DNA of 64,000 nt, from positions 10,857,664 through 10,921,663 of the forward strand of contig NC_133220.1 in assembly GCF_040436345.1 (NCBI RefSeq). The letters are read 5' to 3'. Within the stretch, counting starts at the first letter, position 1. The number at the start of each line of letters is the position of its first letter. This document shows positions 26,202 to 37,999 of the stretch, piece by piece. The position numbers were made by a program, and so were the translations under genes. This stretch comes from Pagrus major (taxonomy: Eukaryota > Chordata > Actinopteri > Spariformes > Sparidae). The notes beneath the pieces were generated by a model. It saw only the letters and a list, made by a program, of their open reading frames with translations, did not search any database and was not told the origin of the DNA.

Positions 26202-27204
26202 GTAGGTTTGTTTTTTATGTCATAAGAATACAGAAAACATCAAATATCTCAGCTTAATAGAGTAACAAGTTGTTAGTTGTTGAGTCCATGTGTTGTTGAT
26301 TTGTGCAGTAAAGAGTTAATTTGTAGAGAAAATAAAAGCTTGTTTGTTTTTACTGAAGATTTAATTGGTCAAATTAGGAATAAAATCCAATGAAATCAAC
26401 ATTTTTTGCTAAAATTTTACGAGTGAGATTTCCAGTGAAGTTACTTTTAATCAAATGACTAAAGTGTGTGCTGTTTTACAAGAGGCCTTACTTTATAAGT
26501 TGGGCGTGCATGCTTTTCAACATGCGTCATCATTTATCCATCCACTCATAGCATTCAGTTTTTTTATGAGGAGCATAAAGGGACAATACTGTTATGTAAA
26601 TAAATGTAATTTTGAATGTTTCCTAAGTAAACAACCTTGTAAAAGGTGCCGCTGCCACTTTAAGTAAGCTCAAAGATGCTAAAACTATCCCAAAATAGTG
26701 TTTTTACGAATTATTTTCAGAAGCATTGAAATCAAACAATCCTCATCCGAGCCTGTTGGGTTGTTTGAGGTCACAACATGTGTGATTACACAATTAAATG
26801 TCGGAAATTTCCTGTTTATCCAGCGACCTCGTAAATTGCTGACTTTCTGTGTGAGATGACAACATTGCATGAAGCCACCACCATAAAAAGACTCAGAAAC
26901 TCAGAGCTGGCATGCAGAGTGTGTTGTGATCTCATTCTGTGTGGAGGTAGTCTGCTGCTGTGTCTGAGCCACAGCAGCAGGTACTTTGCATTTTACAATC
27001 ATGAATGAATAGTCAAGGACGAGGAAACACTGAAAGCAGTGTATCACAGCCGACTGGTACCTCTCCTTTTATAGGAATTGTTGCATCTAGCCTCAAGTGT
27101 TGCAGATGGCGTCTGTCTGCTGAGTAACACCGATTCAGAAGAGAGATGTTATATATACAGTGAATGAAAAATGTACACAACTGGCTCTCCTGTGTGCTTA
27201 CAGG

Positions 27205-27993
27205 ATGCCTTTCGGAGGAGGAAACAAGTGCGGCTGCTGCCAGAAAACCGTCTACTTCGCTGAGGAAGTGCAGTGCGAGGGGAAGAGCTGGCATAAATCC
27301 TGTTTTCTGTGCAGTAAGTATTAAAGTTTTCAGGTAATCTGCTTTATTCCCTCCTCTGACTCCCAGTGCATAAACAAGCCTGAAATCACAAGTGAAGTGC
27401 AGCGGTGGAATGCAGAGTATTTGGCGTCAGAGCAGGAAAGTGAGCAACTGCAGGTTTTCACTCGGACATCTCAGTCCTTATTAGGATCCAGTGGAAGCAT
27501 GTGACACATTGGTTTTCCTTATATGGCAGAGGAAGGTACACACACTCCCCCCGGCAGCACAGACGAGCATTTATCTGAGCCAGCTTAACACATAGTGGGT
27601 ATGCCAGTTTCTTATTTGAAATGTCACACATGGTTTGTGGCAATGTCACGGCTAAACATCTGTGGAAAGCATGCCAAGAACTGAGAGTCGTTCAGTGCTG
27701 CACAGATGCTTGTGAATAAGTACATGTGCATATTGGTATTTCTAATTATTTTCTCTTGTTTGTTCTTTTTTATTGTAAGTGGTCTGTAAGAAGAACTTGG
27801 ACAGCACAACAGTGGCCGTTCACGTGGATGAAATCTACTGCAAATCATGCTATGGCAAGAAATATGGGCCAAAAGGCTACGGCTTCGGAGGAGGAGCCGG
27901 CACTCTGAGTATGGACACAGGAGAAGGACTTGGAATCAAGCCTGAAGTGTGAGCAAAAACTTCCTCCTGCTATTACTGTATTATCGGTATTGA

Positions 27994-28038
<45 letters not shown>

Positions 28039-30338
28039 GGACTACTGGGGCCCATATTCAGCATTTTTCTTATTATTGCCATCAGTGGTTTTTGTGTCCA
28101 ATTGCCGTTGTAAAAAGTGGCCAAAAGTCAAATTTGAGTTAAAGTAAAGGTATCGTGTTAAAATATTGCTTCGTAAAAGGGAAAATCACCCTTATGAGAA
28201 GTCTTAAAATATGCAATATTAAATGCATTTAAGTATCAAACGTCAAAGTAAAAGTAAATGATACCTACAGTATATTTACATGCATGTATTTAAATGCTGT
28301 ACTGGTGGTCGATTTATTATTGGCCTGGCTGTTTATTCTATCAGATATACACCGAAACAGTGTATGTTTGTTTTTCTATTGCAGATAAAATAAATTAATT
28401 TAAAAGGCTACTTTGGCTCATACAGCATGTAATCTGCAAAGTAACTAGTAACTAAAGTTATTAAATAAATATTTGCTCCCAAAATATACTGGAGTAGAAG
28501 TATAAAGTATCTTAGTGTCAATACAAAGTACAAATACCTCAAAATTGTACTTAAGTACAGTACTTGAGTAAATGTATCCAATTACATACCATCACTGCCA
28601 TTAGTCGATAATATAAAAATACATTTAAAATGTAATACTTCAGCTCTGATGCAGCTTCCTCTCTCTGTCTGTAGTCACCACTCTGTGGTCTTACTCAATG
28701 TCCCGCCCACAACAGTATCTGATTGGCTGCACATCACACGTAATAGCCGCTCAAAACTGAATAATGTAAATCTGCAAAGTAACTGCCAACTAAAGTTATT
28801 AAATGAATGTAGAGGAGGGAAGTATAAAGTGATTTTACTCAAGTTAAGTACCTCAAAATTGTACATCATTGGGTATTCTACATTTTGACACCAAGATGTT
28901 CATTTTTACTGCAAATGTGTTCCAAGTATTGGTTATTGATCTCCTTGATTACTAATAATCGATAGCAGCCCTGAATAAAACATATCCGTTGATCCCTACG
29001 GTATAGCCAGATTAAAGATAATGTTTGAGTTTCCCTTTCTAAACTGACTGTAGTGCACAACAAAACCATTTCTACAAGTGCTGGATCAAAAGACTTAACA
29101 ATCCAGCTTTTCCCTTTCCTCCCACAGCTGACTTTGCCTTTCAGTCTTTTTTTAAAGCTGTTTTTTTCTTGACAGACAAGCTCCTCATCGCCCTACAACT
29201 AACACCAACGCCTCAAAGTTTGCCCAGAAAGCAGGGGGCTCAGATGTGTGTCCTCGATGTGGGAAAACGGTGTACGCAGCGGAGAAGGTCATCGGAGGAG
29301 GCAATGTAAGACCTACATACAGTATAGGGTTATCTCAGTTTAGAAACTGTGCTTTAAATCCAGAATAAGCATGGGGATTTGTTGGTTTTGTGTATAGTCT
29401 TGATATTGAACCACCTCTCTTCTCTCTCATCAGTCTTGGCATAAAGCCTGCTTTCGCTGTGCCAAGTGTGGCAAAGGACTGGAGTCCACGACTGTGGCTG
29501 ATAGAGACGGAGAGATCTTCTGTAAAGGTCTGTGTCTGTTAATAAGAGCTGTGGATAATTCAATTAGCTGATGGGCAGAAAAATGAATCAGCAGCTATTC
29601 TGATTATCAGACTTCATTCCCTTGGTCTAGTTCAAAAAAGTGAAGATTTGCTGACTCTCTTTTTCTTATGTGACATTAAATTAAATATTTGGACAGCTGG
29701 TCAGACAGAAAAAGCAATTTCAAGACTTGGGCTCAGGAAAGTGTAATTTAAAATGTCATTTTCCTGATATCTAATAAACCAAATTATATATTTTTTAATT
29801 AAGGAAATTATCTACTAAATAATACATGTTTTTAAAGTAATTCATACTCCAAATGAATCAATATTGTATTATTGTAATGCAGTTCTTGCAGTTGTTTTGT
29901 GAGTGGTACGACGTTCAGCGCTTCAGATGTCAGTTCATGAGTTAACCTAGTAACATCTGACCCTCAGCCTGCAGAGAAGACGCAGTTGCTCTAAACGATT
30001 CGAGACAGAGCCCCAAAATGTCGGCAGCCTCTCTGACCCTTTGCCATTTAGTGTATTTTGGTTCATATTTGAACAAGACTTCATGTTTGACAGCGACCTA
30101 GATTTAATAAACCAGCCGACAACCAAAAAAACCATTCCGGGGCTCTGATACCGTGGCTCTGCAAATTGAGGTTTAATAAACCAATAAACCATATTTTGTG
30201 TAATTCAAACTCCAGACTGCTACCCAGTGTGTTTCTCAGCCTCTGTAATGTTTATTCACAGGTTGCTATGCGAAGAACTTTGGTCCAAAGGGATTCGGCT
30301 TCGGTCAGGGTGCAGGAGCGCTGGCTCATTCCCAGTAA
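27205..30338 (+). CDS. csrp1: Cysteine and glycine-rich protein 1 (LIM-domain protein CRP1)
   Basis: Five coding exons are 27205-27313, 27780-27948, 29176-29305, 29434-29527 and 30262-30338. Together they give 579 nt, or 192 residues plus TAA, against about 193 for CSRP1 in mammals. All junctions are GT-AG with phase kept. The start is the ATG two bases after the CAG acceptor ([12 protein letters not shown]). LIM1 begins at Cys9-x2-Cys12 and LIM2 at Cys118-x2-Cys121. Each LIM is followed by a glycine-rich tail ([12 protein letters not shown] and [12 protein letters not shown]), with the nuclear-localisation-like KKYGPKG after LIM1. CRP proteins bind alpha-actinin and zyxin on actin filaments and can shuttle to the nucleus as cofactors in smooth-muscle gene expression. 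The sequence and the tnni1/tnnt2/pkp1 neighbourhood favour CSRP1 over CSRP2 or CSRP3. Which teleost duplicate (a or b) is unresolved. Confidence 0.96.
27994..28037. repeat. (ATT)n microsatellite in csrp1 intron
   Basis: About 14 uninterrupted ATT triplets, 45 bp downstream of a csrp1 splice donor. Confidence 0.95.
28140..28880. repeat. Two 'tactcaagta' family repeats inside csrp1 intron 3
   Basis: The first copy (about 28140-28600) contains CTGGAGTAGAAGTATAAAGT, CAATACAAAGTACAAATACC and TACTTAAGTACAGTACTTGAG. The second (about 28640-28880) repeats ACTAAAGTTATTAAAT and GTACCTCAAAATTGTAC in the same order, together with a GATGCAGC...CCGCCCACAAC segment. The element at 41310-41640 carries the reverse complement of both parts. 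These are copies of one dispersed family. Confidence 0.65.
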
Positions 30339-30788
30339 GGCCTGAAGCATCGCCCTCCCCCTGGGACTGACATCTGCGCCCTGATATCCTCGCTTCCAGG
30401 ATCCTTCAGTCGATACCCAGCCGATTTCACTCCGCCCTTTCACTCCAGCTACAGGCGAAGAGGAATCAAAGAGGCCTAAAACCACGCAGCTTTTTGTACG
30501 AGTTCACCAGCAGATTTTGCTCCGTGTGTTGAATTTGGATTATGAAAACAAGATGTCATGCTTAACATTTAATAACACACTGAATTCTAACTCTGTGTTT
30601 GTGTGTGTCCAGACTGGCTGCATTCTTAGAAGAAAAAAAGAAAAAAGAAAGAAATTAAGCTCTGCTGTTGCAACACTAAGAGACACTTGCACTGTAACAA
30701 CTGGGTTTGGCAAATGTTGAATTTGGAAATCAACACGTTTAAAGACTGACAGCTGTGAAAAAACAGCATCATGCTTCACTTTACGCTC

Positions 30789-30794
30789 AATAAA
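30789..30794 (+). promoter_or_regulatory. csrp1: csrp1 polyadenylation signal AATAAA
   Basis: A canonical AATAAA lies about 450 bases after the stop codon, with a GT-rich stretch following. It is the first canonical signal downstream of the stop and would give a 3' UTR of roughly 470 bases. Confidence 0.6.
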
Positions 30795-31754
30795 AAGGTT
30801 TTTGTTCTGCCTTACATGCCAAATTGTGTAGATATGGTTTCAAGAAATGCTTCATTGGTTAGACACAAAATAAATATCAGGCAGAAACAAACAAAACTGA
30901 TGGAATTTTTCTTCCCATTGCCCCGTGATACAAAATCTGGCATGCCTCACACAGCTGTCATTGTTTTGGTGGTTCTGCTCTGATGAAATCAGTGTGTATG
31001 TTTACGCGGTCTTGGGCGTGCTTCTTATTCCTTGTAATCATCATCAAACAGAGCAAAATGCCTGCTGTTGTGGTGAACAAGGGAGTCGCAGTGCTCAGAC
31101 CCGTCTCTGCCTGCGCCGAGGAGGCACGATGACCGGAGTGCCAGGCAGCTGTGGCGGTGGGGACGTCTGTTTGTTTTGGCACCGACTACAACATGTGAGT
31201 CACATCAGTGGCAAAACTCTGAAATCTGAAATCCTTCCAAAGATGAAAGTATTACACTGGGATCTGATCCTGAGCTTTCACATGCTGTGATTTATGAGTT
31301 AGAGGAACAAAAATGTGCTTCATCTCAGACCTTGTAGAAATCTTTAAAAAATGGATGTACGTTTCCTCTGAATGGTCAGCTGTAAGTAAGAATATACCAT
31401 GGACATGTATAGTTTTATTTCCTTCTGTCCTTTGCCCACCAGAGGGCAACAGAGAGACCTAATTTTTCAGTCTGTCAGTCAGATGAGATAATTCTCTATG
31501 ATAATAATAATTTCCAAGAAGTCTTCACTTGATTTGTCTTGTTTTTGTGTTATTATCAAAAAAAGGAAAATCTGTTGTGCACAGCAGGTCTGTGAAGCTT
31601 TGGATCTCTCCACATGTGTGTGGGGCTGCAGTACGTTCCAAAACTAAAAACACCAGAGAAAAGTGAAAGGAGTGTACAGAGTGCAGTAAAAAGTGACTTT
31701 GTGTTCTCCAATGTAAGATGCAAGTGTTATTTTGTGGGGCTACCGTATGCAACT

Positions 31755-32060
31755 GGACTTGTTTCAGTTTCTTGAAGACGTTTCACCTCTCGTCATCCAA
31801 GAGGCTTCTTCAGTTCTAACTAACTGGAGGGGAGCCGCAGGCTTTTAAAGTCTGTGTGGGAGTGTCCCTACAGAGTCGTTAAGGACACGTGTGAGCTCTG
31901 AGTTTCAGAGTCGTTAGGGCCACTTTTGGGTCGTTGGTCAAACCGGCCTTCATGTGGGTTTCTAAAGCTAGGCGAGCCCAGATGTGTTTGGCTGTTAAGC
32001 TGTCTGGGGAGAGAACTCAGTACAGCATTGTAGGTGGGTTATAACTTATAAGTAATGTCT
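31755..32060. repeat. Interspersed repeat containing a 'GACGTTTCACCTCTC' block
   Basis: The segment has TTCTTGAAGACGTTTCACC followed by CATCCAAGAGGCTTCTTCAG, then repeated GAGTCGTTA(G/A)GG words. On the minus strand the first part reads EEASWMTRGETSSRN, wording I associate with fossil retroelement ends common in fish genomes. That association is from memory and not verified. Confidence 0.5.
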
Positions 32061-33829
32061 TAGGCCACACAGTGTGGAAGTTGGTCCTGAATGCTGTCAG
32101 AGTTTAACAGCTCCGTCCTGCCCTGTATTAACTTGGAGCTCCCTAAAATATTGGTATTTCCACCAGGGGGCGGCACTTTGTGTCCAGTGACAGTGTGCTG
32201 TGTGCCTGATGCACATTCTTGTCGGCTCAGCTGGTTGACAATTCAAAACAGAGATGATTTTTTTTTTTCAAAATTACTGTTATTATTATTATTTTTACCC
32301 ATTTGGGTAAAATACCATCTTTTTTAGTGAGACCCATATCAGATTGGGGAAGTCTACATTTCAGTAGCTCCAATGCATTGGAGCAACAGCCGATAAAATC
32401 TGCTGGTGATCATTCAGCCAGCAAGAATCAATGGTCACTAGCTGTAGATGAGCAGCCTGGATTTATCAATCAGTGTCTGAAAGCAAGGACTCATCACAAA
32501 TTTCAACAAACATTGATATTAAATCCACCCTTAAAATTGAAAATTGTATATGTTTCACATGAGAACCATGTCAATTCAGTTTCATCAGACTTTATTTTAA
32601 CTCTACACTTTAAATAAGAAATTACACCAAAAATATAAGTTTACTTAACATGGTACAGCTGCAGTGAACATTTTACAGTTTTCTGTTTAAACCATCTACT
32701 TTACAGCACAGTGTCACATGTGAGAAACTACTGTACAGTAAACTGCTATAATACCCTGGCATTCGTATATGAGTCAGTGTTTCCTAGAGACAGTCCAGTA
32801 ATCACACGCAGCACTTTGTTAATCCTGCTGCCATATATACTGTGGAATTATAATCAGCTGCCTCGAGCCAGCAGCCTGGATCTCAGCGTCATAAATCAAA
32901 TCAGCATCAGGGACTTTAAAGTCCTGACTCAGCAAAAGAGCAAAAGAACAGACCGGCAAATTTCAATAAACCCGACCGATGAGAAGAATAAGGCTATACA
33001 GCTACAGACGGTGCAAATGTAAGTATAATGCAGTATATCTTTCCATACTAGGGTCCCATCCTTGGTGCAAGTTTGAACGTTGCACATTGACTATAAATAT
33101 GAAACTAATAAATAGCAGGGTTGTTGGCCCAGCAGGTCACAGTCAATGTGGTCTCAAGAGGTTGACAGCTCGCCAGTTATCCCACTGAGCCGCCTGCTGC
33201 TCCTCTGTGAGCAGGAGAAAATGCAGCAGCAGCCACACATATGCTCCCACAAATGTAAAGCATGTGGTCAGTGTGAAGTGCAACAGTATTAAAATACTGT
33301 TTTTAATTAACTGCCAGTATGCAAAAAGGTACAGGCTACGAACTGAGGCTGCACAATCAATGAAAATATTATTAAAACGAGTTTTGATGAAGTAGCGCTG
33401 CAGAGATGTCCTGACCTAAAAAGTTGATCTCCAGATGTGAGAAAACATGTTTGTTTGGTACAAACCCCAACAAATGTCACATCATCCTGATCATAATGGG
33501 TTTTTGATGCAAAAATTATCATTCCCACTGACTGTGAATCATATTGCAATCATATTTTCTGTCAAAATAATCGCAAAATTAGAAACAATGTGTGCTTCCA
33601 TAGAGGAGGTCACACAGCGATGTCAACTCAGTTTAACACCAAAGGGAGATTTTTGAAAAAAATGTCCATCCATCCCTCCGCTAGAGTTCAGAGACTTTAA
33701 AAACATTACGCCAAGGAGCACTGAAACTGTTCCTCCTTTACTAGTAACAAGCTCAACACACTTTCAACTACTGGTACCGCATCACAGTTGTTCGCCTCTG
33801 TGTACTATATGTACAGAATATGATAATGT

Positions 33830-34110
33830 CAAAGTGATCCTGACCTTTGAACACTCAAATCTAATCAGTTCATCCTTGAGTCCAAGTGGACATTTGTGCC
33901 AAATTTGCAAATTTGTGGAAATTCCCTCCGGCCGTTTGAGATACCGCGTTCACAAGAATGGGACGTCATGAGATCACAGTGACCTTTGACCATTCAAATC
34001 TAATCAGTTCATCCTTGAGTCCAAGCGGACAATTGTGCCAAATTTGCAAATTTGAAGAAATTCCCTCAAGGCGTTCTTGAGATATCCTGTTCACAAGAAC
34101 AGGACGAGGA
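33830..34110. repeat. Two tandem copies of a roughly 139-bp repeat unit
   Basis: The words TCAAATCTAATCAGTTCATC and CTTGAGTCCAAG(T/C)GGAC, TTGTGCCAAATTTGCAAATTT, then a GTTCACAAGAA block occur twice, starting at 33855 and 33994. This fits a short tandem pair from a dispersed family. Confidence 0.75.
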
Positions 34111-34199
34111 AGGATGAGCCGATAAAATAAACAGGAGTTGAACCAAATGGCAATAAATGAGGGTCTACTACCACTGTACTCTTGATATGAAAGGAGACA

Positions 34200-34520
34200 T
34201 TACACTCATTTTCAGATTCATAATTTTATTTTTCACCAATTAATTGATCAACAGAATATTAATGCCAGCAGATAAATCAATTAATTGATTAGTTGTCAGC
34301 TATTAAATTAATCACCCATCAGTTCATCGATCAGTTTGAGTAATTCTTCATGAGAAACAGTGATAATTCTCTGATTCCAGCTTCTTAAATGTAAATATGT
34401 TCTTGTTTCTTTACTCATCTATCACAGTAAACTGAAAATCTTTGGTTTAAGGACAAAACAAGGCATTTGAGGACGTCATCTTGGGCATTGGGAAACACTG
34501 GAAAAACACCAAGACCATCT
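34200..34520. repeat. Second copy of the 'gctgcaacgattaat' family
   Basis: It shares ordered blocks with 6806-7120: AATTAATTGAT words, a TAAACTGAAAATCTTTGG segment, GGACAAAACAAG and TTTGAGGACGTCATCTTGGG, then GGGAAACACTGG. Further degraded copies flank tnni1 exon 1 (about 36500-36830 and 37140-37440). Confidence 0.6.
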
Positions 34521-34970
34521 GACAAATACAATAAAATAGTTAATGAATAAATATATAAAGTCCACAAGAGGAATAATTTACACAACATCAACAGCTGCCC
34601 AATATTTTATTCACAGCGACTGAGAATATGGCCATAGCAACGCATTACCCACAGTGGTTGGCACGAAACTGACGACAGAAATGCTTATTTTACATTCTCA
34701 AGTGACATCCACAGAAAACAACAGTCTCAAAACATCTTAAATAAACAGCGTCTCTCCAGATAATGGTCCAGCAAGGGAGTCTGTAGCGTTGATAAAGATG
34801 CTGCTCGCATCACAAACCAACAGAAGCTGCTGTGGAGACTTTCGGAGCCTGAACAACTCACCAAGACACTTTTGTTTCTGTCTTCAATTTGTCACACATC
34901 TGCAAGGAACCAGTTCCAACTTTTTTACAATCTCAGTCCAATCTTTTACAGGACTGCTGAGGCAGTGACT

Positions 34971-34993
34971 CACACACACACACACACACACAC
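34971..34993. repeat. Short (CA)n microsatellite
   Basis: About 11 CA units. Confidence 0.9.
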
Positions 34994-36207
34994 TGTTGAA
35001 ATATTCATGCACAAAAGCTTCAAACAGGACCAGACCCTTGACAACCGTCCCAGTGTAGCGACTTTCACAAGCATTTAATGATTGTTTTTGAAAAAGTTCC
35101 CGGAGACGGATCGAGCTGCCAAATTAGTGCTGGAACTGACGATTATTTTCATTAATCTGCCGATTATGAATAATGAATTGTCCTGCAGGACTTTTTTTTG
35201 TCAGAGGCTATTTGCTCAAGCGACTGCACAGCCTACAAAATGTCAAAACATGGTGAATGAACGGCCATCGCATCACACTGAAAAGCATCCTATCCTAACA
35301 GAGTCATTAATACTGCAGTCGTTCGACTTGTTCTGGCAGCGCTTGTGGTCCGGCAAAACTGTTCATTTATATTCCCACCACTCGGCTCTACGGATGGTGA
35401 TGTCGGTCGGCCTGCTGCTTTGTTTGAGATCAAAGCTGCTGTGTCACTGGCAAGTGTCACCAGGCATGTGACTAGCCTTCAAACCTGACTTCTAAGTGTG
35501 TGCAGCCGCTGTGCAAGATGAAGACTATGACATCTGTAACACAAACACAAACCAGACAAGTGATTGTGGATTAATTGAAGCACTTATTGTCGTTGCATTC
35601 ACTGAGGTCTCAGAAGGCAGACACATTCATCTGTGTTTACAGTGACAAATACGAAGCCTGCACACAAACACAAGCTGGGACCCAGTATGAAAGAGTGGCA
35701 GCATCACATGGTGCTGCAGTTTGTCTATGTTTAGTTGGAAGGCCTTTGCTAAATGTATACTGGAAACTGCATTCCTGCCTTAAAACCTCGGCTTAGCATT
35801 GTCTGCAGCTATTATCCTAATCAGACCGAGGGGGGCCCTGCCAGTCTCCAGCATCAGTCTTGGTAGCCAGACAACATCTCAGTAAATCATCGACAGTAAC
35901 AAGACAAACTGTCTGGATGTGGCTGCTTAAAGTTTGCAAAAAGAAGTTTAACTTTTTGCACACAGCAGCTGGTGTACAAGAGCAGCAAAGATCCTACTCA
36001 GCGCTTCAAACAGTTTAAAAAGAGAAAAAAAAAACAGATCAACAACCGACTGAAAACTGCTGAAGTGAAAGTCGACAAGGAAGTTGTTAATCCTGTTCTG
36101 GCACGCCGGAAAGATCACACACATTATTATAAAGAAGCAGAGAGCCCGTGATCTGTCAACACAACACAAGCATCACAGTCACTGTTATCCTGAGACCAAC
36201 CCCTCTC

Positions 36208-36210
<3 letters not shown>

Positions 36211-36238
<28 letters not shown>
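36211..36238. repeat. (GT)14 microsatellite upstream of tnni1
   Basis: Fourteen GT units about 45 bases upstream of the TATA-like box proposed for tnni1. Its length could affect promoter spacing, but that is only inference. Confidence 0.9.
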
Positions 36239-36281
36239 TTCTATTCTTGTGATAGAGAGGAGGGACAAAGGGGAGCGGGAG

Positions 36282-36352
36282 ATAAATATTCTGGTACTTT
36301 CTTCTCTCCATCACTTTGTGTCTGTCTGCCTCCACAGCATCAACACAGAAAG
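36282..36352 (+). promoter_or_regulatory. tnni1: Candidate tnni1 core promoter and noncoding exon 1
   Basis: A TATA-like ATAAATATT (36282-36290) is followed about 60 bases later by CACAGAAAG|GTAAGAGT, a near-consensus donor at 36352/36353. The matching acceptor TTTTGTCTTCCAG at 37979 lies 20 bases before the tnni1 ATG. This arrangement (short leader exon, 1.6-kb intron, start codon in exon 2) is typical of muscle troponin genes. The start site itself is not proven. Confidence 0.45.
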
Positions 36353-37999
36353 GTAAGAGTCTGCTGCATTGAATCAATTAAACTCATAGTGTGGTGGTTT
36401 GATCTGAGAGCTGAGTTTTACTTTTCACTGTTTGATCAATAAGATTATCCATTCAATAAAACACTGGAATTTGGAGTCAAAGTCTGACCAGACTTATATT
36501 TAGGGCTGCAACTGACAATTAGTGTCAATAATGATTCTTCTACTGACTATTTTCTTGATTAATCAAGTCAAATAGCAGTTTTTCTAGTTCTGAGAGTTTG
36601 TGGTGAGGTCTTAAAATGTCTCATCGTGTCTGCCCCACAGTCCAACACCCAAAAATATGCAATTTAACACCACAGAAGATAAAGAAACTCAGCAAAATTT
36701 CACATTAGAGAATGTTTTTTTTGCAATTTTTACTTCACTATTGATCAATTCTTATAATAGTTGCTAATCAATTTAATGTTTAATGTTTAATAGAAATGGA
36801 AATAATGTCGCTACAACCATGAAGACTAACTGTTATTTGAATTTAATCTAAAAAATGTAACTGTAGACTATTAAGTGGGCGATATGGATAAAACCAACTA
36901 TCAACTACATGTTTATTATATCGCAGTATTGATAATATTATAACAACAGTGATACCATCATGGATAAAGTAATCAAATAAATATGTTCTTGGCTAAAACC
37001 TGACAAATCAGGGTACTGCTTTGCATGAATGCAATATTTACATCAGTCCTGGCAACTGATTTGCAACATGTCCTACAATAGTTTAATGCACCCAGAGATG
37101 TTAAAGGGCGAGATGTCACTGTATAGCTACTGGTGATATGATGAGTTGATTCATTAATTAGTCATTAAATAAAATGTTAATCAGCAAATATTTTGATAAA
37201 TCACTTTGTCAATCAAGTTGTTTTTCAAGCAAAAAAAACCCAAAACATCTCATAATTCCAGCTTTTAAATTGTGAAATGATGTTGCTTCTCTTTGTCTTA
37301 TGTGGTAGTAAAATGAATATCTTAAAGTTAATGTTGGTTAGACAAAACAAGCAATGTGATATCTTACTGACCAACATGACTGATCAAGAGAATAAACATC
37401 ATATTAATCAGCAATGAAAATAATTGTGATTGTTACGCATATTATTTTCATCATCCTGCCTCTTTATGATATTTATTAATGGGCCGGCTGCTTCTGATCA
37501 GTGCTGTTCTGAGAAATGGGAACCCTGTCTGTATTTGTGTCTTTATCCAGAGGGAAAGAGGGGGTGAAAGCAGGAAATGTTATCTTTCTGGAACTTGCGC
37601 CTTGCATGCTTCTCCCTGTCTGTCATCACTTTGCTTTCTGGCAGAGAAGCGTGCCATCGGCACCGAGAGGTGACCGGATGATTTGGTCCAGCAGGCCTTT
37701 CTATGAGGATGACATAAAAGTGCCACATAAACAAAACAAAACAAAACAAAAAAGGCTGGTCATGTGAGAAGGCACATCCTCTTTATAAAGATCAATATAA
37801 CCATATACTGCATGCTCTGTTTTTCCACTCTTGTAACACTACACGGTCGACTGTAGTGGAATGTTTCTATGTTGGAGCTAAAAGGGAAACCTTAGTTAAG
37901 ACCAGTTGGGGCTGCGGACCCAAGTGGTCCCCACGGCTGAGCGCTTCAGAGACAAAAAGGTTTTATTTTTGTCTTCCAGGGGGAGTTGAAATAGCCAAG

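Larger units (their letters stand above)
30810..36210. other. Intergenic gap between csrp1 and tnni1
   Basis: I see no coding exon here. In mammals PHLDA3, a small PH-domain gene, lies in this interval, but no corresponding open frame is visible. Identifiable content is dispersed repeats at about 31755-32060, 33830-34110 and 34200-34520, and a CA microsatellite at 34971-34993. Confidence 0.6.

Noticed and set aside
30810-36210. Search for a PHLDA3 (PH-domain) exon expected from mammalian synteny
   Set aside because: No open frame resembling the PH domain was found on either strand.
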